A stretch of 64,000 bases of DNA from Rhodocollybia butyracea (Eukaryota; Basidiomycota; Agaricomycetes; Agaricales; Omphalotaceae). Both the position numbers and the translations under genes were made by a program. Of the stretch, positions 23,359 through 34,698 are shown piece by piece. Position 1 is the first letter of the stretch. The number at the start of each line of letters is the position of its first letter. The DNA lies in assembly GCA_015501585.1 (NCBI GenBank), contig JADNRY010000003.1:744001-808000 (forward strand). Reading direction: 5' to 3'. The notes under the pieces were generated by a model, which was given only the letters and a program-made list of their open reading frames with translations, made no database searches and was not told where the DNA came from.

Positions 23359-26300
23359 AAATGTAATATTCGAAAATGTCGAACACTAAGGACTCAAGTA
23401 TGTATTCCAAAATCGCTTCAAGAGTATTTGAGCGCATCCGACGCACACGCAATTTTGTGTGCAGCTGAAAACCACAGCAAATAGCTAATAAGTATTCGCG
23501 CGAATAGGACGTGTCCTCATGCTCAGAACGAGCGTCACTCTGGAGGGTGCGCACGCTCTTTAATCCCGTGAAAGTTAGATTATCAGCTGATAGGTAATTA
23601 TAACATGAGTACTTAACTGTGAACATTTTCATAGATGTAATTAGCAAACTAGTCGGTTTTCGAATTCACCTTTTACCTCATTACTTAGTCAATCACCTAA
23701 GTGATGTCTGTAGTCCTCGAGATATCTCCTCTTACTGTCTAATCCCTTGACACCGACGCATTCGGGACCCGTATACTTGTTCAAGCTCGACTATAGCGTC
23801 AACTTTGGGATGTTCACTCGACCGTGGCTGGGTTCTTCCTATTCTTTTCAAGCTTCACCAACCTTGCTATTCTCATCATACCCATAACGGCCATCGACCT
23901 AGGGAGACCTCAAGGGAACAGGTCGTGTCTCGAGTATATTCGAGTCGGAGCGGAAAAATGGACTGATTGCCAATAAGCATATAGCCACTCCCTCAAAATT
24001 TAACGGTTTTTTCCAGGAACGCTTCATAGTCCCTAGAATCGAGATACAGGAGCTCCCTGCTCAAAACGTGTTCACAACATTCCTTCAGTTTCAAAAGTAG
24101 TAAGTATACGGCGGTCATAGGCCCGGGGCCACAGTACAATTGAAGCCTGACTAAAACTTGAGCAAAGTGTACACGCTATTGTTGGGTAACTAGATGGGGC
24201 CCCTTGGACATGAATACCCCCGGGCCTTGCCCTTATGGTGTCATGAAGGGAACCAAAACTTTCCTCCGTACTGTTAACTTAGTATCTCATCAGTGAATTA
24301 GCCGTCCCATCTTATCGAACGCCGGTGGGAATTGGATGTTGGCCCTCAGTGGTCTTTGTCGGGTACTATAGCAGCCATATTGGCATCCCCATCAACAACG
24401 AAACGAATGCGGTGCCCTCGTCGGTAAATTTGAGCTTGGTGGAGAAGTCGAGGCTCAGGACCCCTGATTATTGGGGCGATCCCTCTTCCCAGTTCGGTCA
24501 AAAATCGGTCTGATTTTGGCCCTATCCCATACTCAGGTTCGGGCAAAAAGGACCACCTTGGGCGAGAACCCAGACCCGGATTTTCGGGCAAAAAATGGGC
24601 CAAATCTGAGTCAAATTTTCATAGTTTTTGCAAACTCTTTACTTTACTGCGCAGACCATGGCTTATAATCTGTATTGTCTAGTGTAGATATGATAATAGA
24701 CGCTTCAAATTCAGTTATGGGCCCGACACATCGCGTCCTGCAATGCTCTCTCTGTAAAACGGCTTGAAAATGGCACACAATGAGCTCAATGTTGTTTTTG
24801 AGCGCGTCAGAAGATTTAGGGTTTTGAACTATTTATTTAGCTTCTTACAGTCTCCAGAATGTCTAGATAGCTTTAAAAATGGCTCAGGCAGCTCATAAGC
24901 ACCCATGGGCAAATTTTCGGTCAAAAATCGGGACTGGGAGCAACCCAAATCCAAATTTCGGGCAAATTTGGGCCAAATTGAGCGAAACTGGTTCGGTCAA
25001 AAATGCCTTTGTTTGGATCGTCCCAGAAATGGGTTCCAGTACCATAATCAGGGGTCCTCGAGGCTCTCGGGATTCCTCAGGGGACTGAAAATGCTGCGTT
25101 CCTTTGGTGTCTCCGCCAACAGCGCATTGCAAATACTGAGATGCCGGTGTTGGTAACCTTGTTAACAGAAATTGTAGTGCCCTTGGGGAAATGTCAGCCA
25201 AGTGTGTGAGCGGGAGAGTCAAATGTTCCAGTTCCCCAAGGGCATTATTCAACGCAAACATCAAGGATTTCAGGTCCTCGACAAATACAAGCAAACGTCC
25301 TAGAAGCGTAATAACTTACGAACCCCAGAAACGATGATCTGGTGCCTTCTTATGTGAACCTACTATGTCTAGCCAGAAGGGGTTCAGGTCTTCATCTCGA
25401 GATAGACACCGACCATACCGTTGCTGAAAGCATCTCAGGTTTGCTAGATGCATTCCCCTTGTACAGCGGCGGAACCAGCTTTTCTGAAAGCCAAGGGATT
25501 CATCGGACGCCCATCAACGGCCTAAATGACCAGTTCTAATAATTCTAATGGCAAAAAAAAGTGTAACCCGAATTGTATTGTGATAGGCAAAGCTATATTT
25601 TAAGGTCAGAGGTCAGAAGTCAGACTGCCAGGTCAGAAAAGCCACAGATGTTCAGGCTCGTCTTCATTGTTTTCTGATAAGTACTAGAAACTCCTTCCGT
25701 GCCTGTATTTGTTGTAAACTAGCGGGAATAACCGGTTTAAGAATTATTACGAGGTAGCTTCCTACAGGCATCAGATGTGACGGCTTAACGTGAGGCACAT
25801 AGAGCACGACCGAAAGACCTATCCAACTTTGGTAGCGTGAAATTCAAGGGACGAATCCTACGGAGGTTTTATTTTTGAGACGAGCAGGAGGATAACACCA
25901 TGGCCTTGGCAATAAACTCTTCCCAGTGGTTTTAGAAGCCGCTAGACCTCCACGGCGAAATAGAAATTGAATTATATGCTCTATAGGGTTATAGTATCCA
26001 AACACCGGAACAGACTGTGGAAGGGGATTAGCATTGAGCTCGCAGCGAGCTCAGGTTACTACCTGAGGAATCAGTTGTCACCATTCTTTCCTCACTTCTC
26101 ACGGCAATGCCTTGACAATATCGAAATGGTGGACTCCAACGAGGCAGATGGATCATCTTCAAATCAAACCCACCTGCGAGAGCAGGTTCAATTGGGCAAA
26201 AGCCATCAACATTGCTCCCACCACCCGGCCCCAGACGCAGAGTCGGCGTCCCCAATAACACGAATCATTCCCTTTCAATTACCCAAGCGATGTCACTCTA

Positions 26301-26657
26301 GCGTTCAGGTCAATCCTTGGTAAAAGATATCTATGTCAAATTCAGTAGTTAGCTTGTCAATGGCACATTGATAGCGAGCCAAAGTTGAAGTCCTCTTTAC
26401 CATGATCCGAAACAAAAGCCTTTCGGGTCTCCTGTGAGGGCACTCTAGCGAATAGATTCGTTCAGCAGGGAGCCGCCAACACCAAGCTTGTTAAGTTCGC
26501 GTAAAAGCGGACGATTGAACACGTCTGCAAAAGTTAAACGGTGTTCATAACCCGGATTTACCGGCCCGGTACTCAGCTAGGTTCAGTCAACATTCAACGC
26601 TATGATCGTACTACAGCCGATTACAAGTGATAGTCAACAGCAAATGAACGAGCCTCC
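23359..26657. other. gene-poor region
   Basis: 3.3 kb without a gene I can support. It contains the inverted-repeat element at 24450-25066. A minus-strand open frame at 24893-25294 has a leucine-rich, F-box/LRR-like flavour (HLADISPRALQFLLTRLP) but no start, partner exon or full domain; it could be a gene remnant. Confidence 0.4.
24450..25066. repeat. inverted-repeat-bounded repeat element
   Basis: The left end gaggctcaggacccctgatt (24450 onward) is the imperfect reverse complement of the right end ataatcaggggtcctcgagg (about 25044-25063), with 14 bases exact. Inside, ttcggtcaaaaat occurs three times in direct orientation (about 24493, 24918, 24993), and a ~45-nt segment beginning accca at 24568 recurs at 24943. 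No coding capacity. It is compatible with a small non-autonomous DNA element, but target duplications were not identified. Confidence 0.4.
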
Positions 26658-27837
26658 TACATCAGCACACACTCTCCCCGCTTTTTCTCTATGTCTAGCG
26701 CCTCTTCCGCCTCCTCAGAAGCCAACCTGAACTTCTCTTCTTCAGTAAGCAGGCCCTTCTTCGCTCGTTCCCTCAAAGCCTTCCTCCTACTTTCTCGTTC
26801 GGCCTTTGCCCGTCTAGGAGGCATTGTCGGTTATCGATACAAATGATACATGATGAATACAAGAGTTTGAATTACGCCATGGAAAAAATCGGCGGGGGTG
26901 CGTAGGAATTTGAGCGATTAGTGTGTTTAGGTTTCGGGGTAGGGTTGATATTATTGGAGGTTGTGCGATTAAATTCATTATTAGGGGAGGTGAGCGAAGA
27001 AGAGCTGAAGCGTCATGAGTGGATACTGAGGGATATGGGTAAGGAATAAACATACCTGTCCACTTTGGAAAATGGATTGGGCATTGGAACAGTTGGTTTA
27101 GATGTTGACGTCGACGTTGAGGATTGAGAAGCTGCAGCTACGTTTGAGTTTGTTGACATCGCCTTCTTGATTGCACCGAAGGTTGCGGAAGCCGCTTGAG
27201 ATGCGGACGCTTTGGTATTGAGTGCAAGCAGCCGGCTGTTAACGGGTATAGAGGATCGAGTGGACGATGCTGGAGCATTGCACATATGGTCCGCCGGGAA
27301 TCGATGGGATGGGCAGTAATCTTGCCTACATTTCTGAATACGATGGACAATTAGTTGGTGAAGGGAACACAAGGACAAGACACTCACGTCACAGCGTATT
27401 GGTGCAAATAAAACTTTTGTGCACTTTCTATGCGCACAAATTGGCTTCGATTTCTGTGCCTTGTGTCCGGTCATAACTGAACACTCTTTCGCAAAATGAT
27501 CTTCCATGCGAATGTTAGGATCTTCTCCAGGGCGAAATGAGACAGGTTCATTGCAAAGTGGGCCTGAAAAGATGAGTTCATAGAAGTAAGATCCTGAAGA
27601 ACGAAACGACATACAACTAGGAGCAATTCTGTTGTGTTTGCTCTCGTCGTAATTAGGGCATGAATGTCCAGTGACTTTGTAGTGATCTTGACAGAAAGGT
27701 TTCTGGCAATGTTGGCATTTGAACGGTAGAAAGTCTACCAGATTGCAGGTAGGATGGGTGCATTGCTGGCCAATAGCAAGCAGCGGGCCATCTTGTTCGG
27801 CTTTGGGTGTAGCTCGAGATGACGAGGATGAGGACAT
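26658..27837 (-). CDS. AN1-type zinc-finger protein (ZFAND2-like)
   Basis: Starts at 27837 (MSSSSSSRATPK). The first AN1 finger spans CTHPTCNLVDFLPFKCQHCQ and on to FCQDHYKVTGHSC. After an intron near 27530-27610, the middle part contains PNIRMEDHFAKEC. The second AN1 finger (CAHRKCTKVLFAPIRCDKCR, split by an intron, then YCPSHRFPADHMC) follows. A Ser/Thr/Ala-rich linker leads to the last exon. The KVD-R splice into RAKAERESRRKALRERAKKG is in phase, and the gene stops at 26658-26660. Two AN1 fingers plus a basic tail match ZFAND2/Cuz1-like proteins, which link to Cdc48/p97 and the proteasome during arsenite or heat stress. That role is family knowledge. A perfect heat-shock element lies 138 bp upstream. 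Confidence 0.85.
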
Positions 27838-28748
27838 GAGTGTTTAGGGGAGTGAAGATAGGTATTGTAAGCAGCTTTTAAACCAAAAAAAAAGCTTACG
27901 CGTCGACCGCGCGTTGCTGGTCGGACGCACAGTGACAAAGTAAGGTGCTGATTACCAATACCGATTGCATCAGTTTCTAGAAGCTTCCACGTGATTCTCC
28001 GCCAAATTTCCTCACGCCCTCATGTATGCGCCTTCATCCAACAAGTTCCCTCTATAGTGAGGAATTATCAGCTCTTGACAGTGGAAACACGTATCATATA
28101 TTATCATTCTTTGAAAAGCTGCGACGTTGGACGTCGCTGGATCTCCTATTACAGGCTATAGTACAATATAAATTTGACATAGATGAGAGTACCTTAATCA
28201 GTCAACTTCCCTCGCCTCGCCTCCGGCTCTCATGTGAATGAAGCTCCATATACAAGCAGAACACTGTGCATATGACTACCTCACGGTGTATCAGACTATC
28301 GAGGCTATCCCAGGACCCATAAAGGCCGAAACGAGGGGTACGTTGCACCAGAAAAAACTTCAGTCGGGCTTAAGTTGACTTTACTATACCAAAAAACTAA
28401 CGACACCTTCTCTATCATGAGGTCTCAAAACCATCTAATTTGTGAATACCATCCATAATGTGCGGACGCGGACTAAACGTCTAGAGTTCCACGGTGACAA
28501 ATTTCTCATCCTTCATTAATCATAGTTTTTGTGACCAATTCGCGAAGATTTATTAGGGTAACCAATTTTGCACCAAGGCAAATATCTCCGAGGATTATTT
28601 ACGTATTTTAAGCTTCATAAAACCCATTTGTCCGATTAAATACGAGAAAGTTCTAAATCATGTAAGTAGTGTCCGTGTAAGATCAACATAGTCCTATGGG
28701 TGGATGATGAGAAACGATAGCGAAAAAGATTCAAGGAGGAAAGCATAC
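27838..28748. other. intergenic with promoter of AN1 gene
   Basis: Holds the heat-shock element at 27975-27987 and an ACGCGT at about 27899. No gene found between 28026 and 28748. Confidence 0.4.
27975..27987 (-). promoter_or_regulatory. heat-shock element upstream of AN1 gene
   Basis: TTCTAGAAGCTTC gives three perfectly alternating units (TTC-nn-GAA-nn-TTC), the consensus site for heat-shock factor. It is 138 bp from the start codon of the AN1 zinc-finger gene. Animal ZFAND2A is known to be heat-shock-factor dependent, so the pairing is biologically sensible. Confidence 0.6.
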
Positions 28749-29570
28749 CTAGTTTCCGCTGATGGCGTTCTGAGCAGCCTGGTACGCAGACTGGACTGAA
28801 CTGGGGGATGTAGCATCGTTCCAGTTGTTTCCGGAAGGAACAACAACGCTTTGGCCAGACGAAGAGCCAGAGAACCCGAGGTCGGACTGTATACTGTGTT
28901 AGCAACTTTGCAATTTTTTCAGCGACTTCGCGACTTACGGTTGAGAGGGATCCGTCAGAGTTGTAGAGACTCGAGTAGTAGTTGACAAGCGAGGAGTCAT
29001 AACCAGCCGATCGTCCCGATGTGTGCATCAAATCTCCACTGAAAGAGCTGCTGGAAGAAATGTATTGCTGGAACACTACACAATTCGGTGAGTTAATTAA
29101 TTAGGGAGGTCAAAGCTGCTTTTACTCACCAATAGTCTGGGTTTCAACGTCACAGATCTGCTCGGTGATGATCCTGGGTGATAATAGATGAATACGGGGT
29201 GTACGGATATAATATGTGGGCTTACTGCTTGGCCATTTCTTGCAACACGAGGAGCTTCTGTTGAATGACCTCGATGCTCAGAGATTGGCAGACAACCTCC
29301 TGTTGTTGGACGATAACCTGGGTGGAGACCTCTCCAGAAAAGTTGTCAGATCCGTAGAAGTTGTCAAAGCCCGAGAGCGAGGAGAGACCTCCCCACGAGT
29401 CAAAGCTGGTGTAACGACGGTCTAAAGGACTTGGGTCAGTTTTCCTGTATATGGTGTAGTGGTACCCGACACCTACTCAAGCTCTGAGTCTGGGGGTTGA
29501 AGGGGGCTGCGATGGCACTGCCGGCGAACGCAGAGACGGAAAGCAAAGAGAGAGCGATCTTGGCGAACAT
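28749..29570 (-). CDS. small secreted protein, unknown function
   Basis: Starts at 29570 with a signal peptide (MFAKIALSLLSVSAFAGSA, then IAAPFNPQTQSL). Mature exons read YTSFDSWGGLSSLSGFDNFY, VSTQVIVQQQEVVCQSLSIE and EVIQQKLLVLQEMAKQ, followed by IITEQICDVETQTIVFQQY. A Ser/Gly/Tyr-rich tail ends AQNAISGN at 28749-28751. Introns lie near 29424-29477, 29170-29225, 29077-29130 and 28885-28937. The protein is about 190 residues, with a helical Gln/Val-rich centre and two cysteines. I know similar secreted proteins occur in agarics but no function is established. An acceptor-like cag sits two bases before the ATG, so a 5' UTR intron is likely. A TATA-like TATAAAAT on the minus strand lies near 29805-29812. 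Confidence 0.75.
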
Positions 29571-31210
29571 GACTGTCAAAGTAAGTCTCGTTGGTGAATG
29601 AGTGTAGATGGGTAGCTTAAACTGGAAGTGGGATCAGCTATAGAACACTACACAATGAGGAAGAAGTAGCAAACCTGAACGGATGTAAACAAGGTTCAAA
29701 GGAGGATTCGAAAGAACGAAGTAGCGACCTGGCCAAAAAATGAAGTTGAAAGAACGAAAAGGAAGACGCGAAATGATACTGTTCTCGACTTTCCTCCTCT
29801 AGATTTTATAGGGCAAAAAGGCTGTGTGGACCTCATCCCCTTCCTTTGGGTCCATTCACTATATCGTCTGCGCCGCTATCCAACCGTCTCCTGAGAAGTG
29901 AAAGACAGTGCCTGTCAATTGTACATGTCGACTCTCGAGATCATAGTTGGGCGCCGAGTTCCATTGATTTCTCAACAATCCACGATCCCTTCTTGACGGA
30001 CCAGGACCGCCGGGAATAACTTGTCAATAAAACGTGTAAGCAAACACGAGTTCGTACAGAAACAGCTCTACTTCGAATCAACAGGTTCTGTTCATTGCTT
30101 GCCGAGCGCTGCACTCGCCCATGCATTCCGTCTAGTTTGACGAACGCAAAGGTCGGGAAGTCGGAAGAAAAAGTATCACGGTATCGGAAGACATCATAAT
30201 TTGAGTTCCAACCACTTGGTGGTTGATCTGGATATCTGATTCTACCAATAAAGTTCATAGAATTACTAGTTCTAGGAAACAGCGAAGACAATTTAGATGA
30301 GCGTTGATGCAGCTCGACGCAGCCCAGGTTAGCGGGTCCGGGAAGAAACACCGTGTTTGAATCCTCAAAATGTCTAACATGGGGCAATGACAGTTGCTAC
30401 CAGTGGTAGTACTTGTGTGAGCTGGAAAGCTGTAATAGTACGGCGTCAAGCGGGCAGAGTCAATGAATTTTAGAACGTACGGAACACGGTCCCACCTAGA
30501 CTTGAATGTTCCAGTCGACTCTTACACGTTGACACATGGATTAATTACTGGATGATTGGCAGAACAGTGATACAGAATAAAGATGTTATTTTGGGAGTTT
30601 ACCGAAGAGAAACCAAAGTATGGCCTAAGAACCTGGTGACTGGTTGGAAAATTTTCTATCCAGTTCAATAACCGTCTTGCTCTTCAAAGAAAAGCTCAAC
30701 GGGCGCTGATGCAACCCTGAAGATCAGAAGGCTAAAAGGAAGAATCTATTACACAGCATTTTCCAAGAGAATGATAGATGATCATCAGCTTAGGCCTTAG
30801 GAGGCCTTTGGACTGCCTTAGGCAGGTTACCTTTTCTTTGCGGCATCCACTTACAAGGTCATAAAGCAGACGGGATCCTTCAGTCGAACCGGAGCGCTGA
30901 GCGCTCGCTTGTCCACCACTTTGAGCGGAAGTGTTACTTCAAAGGACGGGATCTTTCATGAAAGTATATTTGGAAAGTGGGCGCTGAGGCCGAGCTCACT
31001 TTTTGAATTTCGCAATGTAATTGAATTTTAACATCTTGATTCTTCAACCGGCCTTCGACCTCCTTCAACCCCGAGAAATTACATGCGCACCCTGGTACCG
31101 TATGTCCTTGGGGTTGAGTTTAGATACTTATCGACGGATCTCCGAAAACTCGATGGATGAAATAGATTATACTTGCTCATTTGATTTACACGTGTATCAC
31201 TACTATCTAC
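29571..31210. other. intergenic, no gene seen
   Basis: Contains the upstream region of the small secreted protein (29571-29850). Beyond that there are only short open frames without recognisable character, and near 30790-30830 an imperfect palindromic run of cctta/aggcc repeats. Confidence 0.4.
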
Positions 31211-31996
31211 TCAACTACACTCTTGCGTGAGCTTCGAGAAGATGCCCTTTGAGCCCGGAGCGTAGTGCGGCAAGAGCTTGTTTATCTCAAGAGCAAACAA
31301 ATCCGATTTCGCATACTCAGAATGAGCCTAAAAGGTAAAACAAATTAGAAACTCTGTGGAACGACTCATCACAGAAAAAAAATGCTTACCGCTCTGGACT
31401 CCCACCCAAGCACGTATACGCACACCCTGTCATTCGAATTGGAAGCAATTCCCCAATTACCTCCGGTGAATCCCTTTGCATAGTAACAATCTGTGAACGT
31501 CTTGTGCAACGTTTCAGACATTGACTCAGGTTTTGATGTTTCTTTCAAGTAAATGAGCGCCTATACAAGACAGACAATGAGACGAGTATATTGAATCGCA
31601 GTGTAGTTAGGCGTACAAATTCAGATATAGGCGCTGTCAGCGCTGGTCTCACTTCTTCGGCGAACCGAAAAGGCACCAGCCACGAAGTAGGCTTTGAGGC
31701 GACATCTAAAGCGTTCACGTTTTGCCTAAAGTTTCCAGAGTCGCCTTTGAATTCGGTTGGATTGATTTCTTTGGGCCATTCTATGGGAACCTGTCAATGA
31801 AGGCTATTCGGGGAGCATCAAGTAACTTGCCAATAACCCAGAGCAGATGCATTGACTCGTCATCTGTGAGCCCATAGTATTGTTCCTTCACGCCTGCCTT
31901 TGAGACTGTTTGACGCAGACTCGCAAAAGCAAGGCTATGAAGACTGAACGTTTTTGAGACAGTGAACTGAAGATACTCGAGGATTAAGGGATTCAT
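31211..31996 (-). CDS. putative dimeric alpha/beta-barrel protein (ABM-like)
   Basis: Starts at 31996 (MNPLILEYLQFTVSKTF). The first exon ends near MHLLW, then a weak gttatt donor and gacag acceptor give VPIEWPKEINPTEFKG. Further exons read ALIYLKETSKPESMSETLHK and GNWGIASNSNDRVCVYVLGW, followed by ESRA, then AHSEYAKSDLFALEINKLLP with a final SKLTQECS stop at 31211-31213. The VLGWES...AH pattern is what fungal antibiotic-biosynthesis-monooxygenase-like barrels show, but catalytic assignment is not possible. About 195 residues, no signal peptide. It is head-to-head with the Eaf7 gene, with starts 185 bp apart, and the interval holds three TGAGTCA sites. Confidence 0.6.
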
Positions 31997-32075
31997 GTTC
32001 TGGGGGAATGAGATGTGGCAATAGCCAATTTATAGCTGCTTTCGTCGCCGACGTTGGCCATGGTCCAAGAGGTGA

Positions 32076-32104
32076 TGAGTCAGGGATGAGTCAAGGATGA
32101 GTCA
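32076..32104. promoter_or_regulatory. three TGAGTCA (Gcn4/AP-1-type) sites, 11-bp period
   Basis: TGAGTCA occurs at 32076-32082, 32087-32093 and 32098-32104, each within ATGAGTCA and spaced exactly 11 bp. This is the core site of fungal Gcn4/Cpc1-type bZIP factors. It lies between the divergent starts at 31996 and 32181. Confidence 0.65.
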
Positions 32105-32180
32105 AACCACTGACCGAGAAAGACCGTTCGCGTGACTGTCACCATCAGAGTGACTGAATTCCAACTTTCTTAAATCCTTC

Positions 32181-33049
32181 ATGATGGCTGGTTCGTCGGC
32201 TGAGACCACTGCTTTTCTGGACACCGTTGAAGGCGAAATCTCCTTCTTTCGCTCAATAATGCGATCCCGGCCAGTTGGAATACACCGCCACTTTCACGTT
32301 CTTACTATGCGAAGTTCGATATACAAAGACACCAATCATTGGGTTGCTGTAGATGAGCTGTGGCAGAAACTGAAAACTTATTATGATATCGATGCTTTGG
32401 ACGCAATTGTGAACATTTTCAGACCTGATTCTTTGTCTGCAATGCTTATTGAAGCCTAGGACTTGGAAGCAGAAGGATTCGACAAATCAGCTGTATTATC
32501 GCCCGCCATCGATGACACTACCGTACCTCGTCCTTTCTTCAGTGAAGAATTTTCACTTGCCAACGAACCTTTCTTTGAAACTATGATATCAACGCGTAGA
32601 ATGAATTCAGTGCCATCTCCACCCTCATCTCCCGAAAATTCTGCGTCTCCGGCTGTGAAAGTGAAGGCTCCGCGATCAAAGAAAGGGAATGCCAAAAGCA
32701 AAGCGAGCATGGCTGGGCTTGTTGGTGGGGAAAGTGACAGTAGTGACCTTACCGACAGTGGGGAGGAAGGATTAGCGCGGAGTGTCGTTACGGCTACTGA
32801 TGGTGGTGAGACTGTAGACGGGGAAGAGGAAGACACGGAAATGCAAGATACTACTCCTGGTATGTGTATGTCAAGTTGTAATTGAACACATTCTGATGCT
32901 GTTCTGTAGAAACATCAATACCCAAGACTGGGCGACGAAGACCGTCCACGAAAAAAGCTGCTACTACACGATCACGAGCTGCGTCTCGTCCAACGAAGAA
33001 AGCGGAAAAGATAACAGCCTCAAATATTATACCTGTACTGTATAAGTAG
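32181..33049 (+). CDS. EAF7: NuA4 complex subunit Eaf7/MRGBP-like
   Basis: Three exons: 32181-32408, 32460-32859 and 32910-33049; both introns are in phase with good GT-AG ends. The start at 32181 gives MMAGSSAETTAF; 32184 is an alternative. The conserved CT20/Eaf7 region is exon 1: TVEGEISFFRSIMRSRPVGI, HRHFHVLTMRSSIYKDTNHW, then ELWQKLKTYYDIDALD. This family is a subunit of the NuA4/TIP60 histone acetyltransferase complex and acts in the nucleus on H4 and H2A acetylation. The C-terminal two-thirds is acidic and Ser-rich (ESDSSDLTDSGEEG) and ends in a basic, Lys/Arg-rich tail. Length about 255 residues. The promoter is shared with the barrel-like gene on the other strand. Confidence 0.85.
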
Positions 33050-34217
33050 CCAAGTGCCAACCGAGATACCAGTGATATTTGAACACCTGCTTCTCTGGCG
33101 CACATCTGGTATATGTCCGTATTCCACGAACCCTCCCCGACCTCACCCTCATGCTCAGCTTGAACGTTAACGTCCATTTACTGTATATCGCCAGTGAGTA
33201 ATGTTCCATGTAGTAATACATATCTTATGTAGCCCATGATCTTTTCCCGACGATACCCTCACTAACACAAACCACAATCACTATCTTCGTGGTGTATTTT
33301 CAGTACAAGCGTGAAGATCAAGATCAACAGACATATTTGTATTATGGCCCAAGACTCCATCTACCCACACGATGCCCACATGTGCACGCTGTAACTAGCC
33401 TTTACGGACCGAAATTCACCATCTTAGCCTTCACGCGACAAGTCCTGCCCTAAATCATCGATTGCCGTGGATGCATTTTGCGTTTGTTTCTCTTGCCTCT
33501 TTCATGGATCCGCGTACAGATATTTCTGATGGTAGAGCTGTCCAATTAGTAGTGCCTCAAGACATCGAAGGAACTAGGAAAAATGCGAACCTGCTAGCGC
33601 TGCAAAGGATAGAATGTTTCCCAAGATATCAGTTCTGAGCTGACGTCACAACTCGGGTAGTTTTCTTGCGTCAGGTCAAAGCGGATCATCTCGTTCAAAA
33701 ATTGCTTGCAGTAATATTAATAACCGCTCAGATGCACCATTATGTAAATGTGGAGCAAATGTTATGATGGTGGGAGCTAGCCCAGGCCATAAGTGGATTC
33801 TCTCGGCGACAAGTCAATCCTCTTTGTTTGGCCCGCTCACGAGTTGGTTGATCAATAGGGACAAACTGAAATTCCCCTAACTTTTAATTGGACGTGAGTG
33901 ATTCACACAAAGAGCACTGCTAACAACACCTGCAGTCATAACATCGCAAGGAGGAGGAGACGGAGCGACGATATTCGAGCATCGCTTGGTACTGAAGCTC
34001 GAAGAAACAGAACCAGATTCTGCCGAAAGTGCTCTAGATGTAAACTGGAAGATGCTTCGATGTGGCGTAAAGGGGTCACACGAGTCTGTGCAAGTGCAAG
34101 CGCTTAAATCCGCCTCTCCCAAGCCAGCTATAGATTTGAATTTCGCCGACTTCTATACTTTAACTACCAACCACAACCACCACGAATTATATATACACCT
34201 ATCGCATCATTTAATAT
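33050..34217. other. intergenic with a minus-strand gene remnant
   Basis: On the minus strand near 33540-33715 a coding-like stretch reads FLNEMIRFDLTQENYPSCDV and, after a possible intron, ALLIGQLYHQKYLYADP before a stop. A diverged relative (NEIVSFDLSPD) is near 35890-35955. No full gene could be assembled. The rest shows nothing. Confidence 0.35.
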
Positions 34218-34698
34218 ATGTCCAAATCCACTTCAACAACTCTGTCTTCACGCGACAATTCCCCTGAAAGGGACTTCATCGCCCCAGATAAACAGTCCAT
34301 CGCTCTCTCGGTCCTTATAGTCCTGGGTTATATGTTCGCCTTCAAGCGCTGTCGCTATCGCCGCGTATATCGGCTTCTCAATTCTATTTTTCCTGGCGGC
34401 GATGGTCTTTACCGACTTCTGGGTGCGATTGGAGGATCTAATCTATCTTATCGTCGTAGACTACACCATTGGTCCGTTTGTTTTCTTTTTCTTAATTCGC
34501 TTTCTCAACATACTATTAGCTTTTGTCATGTGTACCAGGCCTGCGTCGTTTGACTTCTTCCAGACTTTTGGGACCTATATTATGGCAGTTATATTGACTA
34601 CCATTCTATTCTTACTAGCATGCACCAATCGCTTCAACGAACCGTATACGGGTCCGTCAAGAGTATGCTCGATTGCTATCGCATGTTTATTGAGCTAA
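34218..34698 (+). CDS. predicted small multi-pass membrane protein
   Basis: The start at 34218 gives MSKSTSTTLSSRDNSPERDF, then a first hydrophobic stretch (SIALSVLIVLGYMFA). From about 34335 coding character moves one frame on: AVAIAAYIGFSILFFLAAMV, then LIYLIVVDYTIGPFVFFFLI, then FGTYIMAVILTTILFLLACT, ending at 34698. About four transmembrane helices can be counted. I found no good intron joining the two frames, so a one-base error or a real frameshift near 34330 is needed; otherwise translation would begin at the ATG at 34402. Family not recognised. Confidence 0.45.

Noticed and set aside
24893..25294. Minus-strand frame with LRR-like leucine spacing
   Set aside because: Overlaps the repeat element, has no start context or partner exons; at best a remnant.
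29941..30387. 148-codon minus-strand frame
   Set aside because: No recognisable features and no supporting neighbours or introns.
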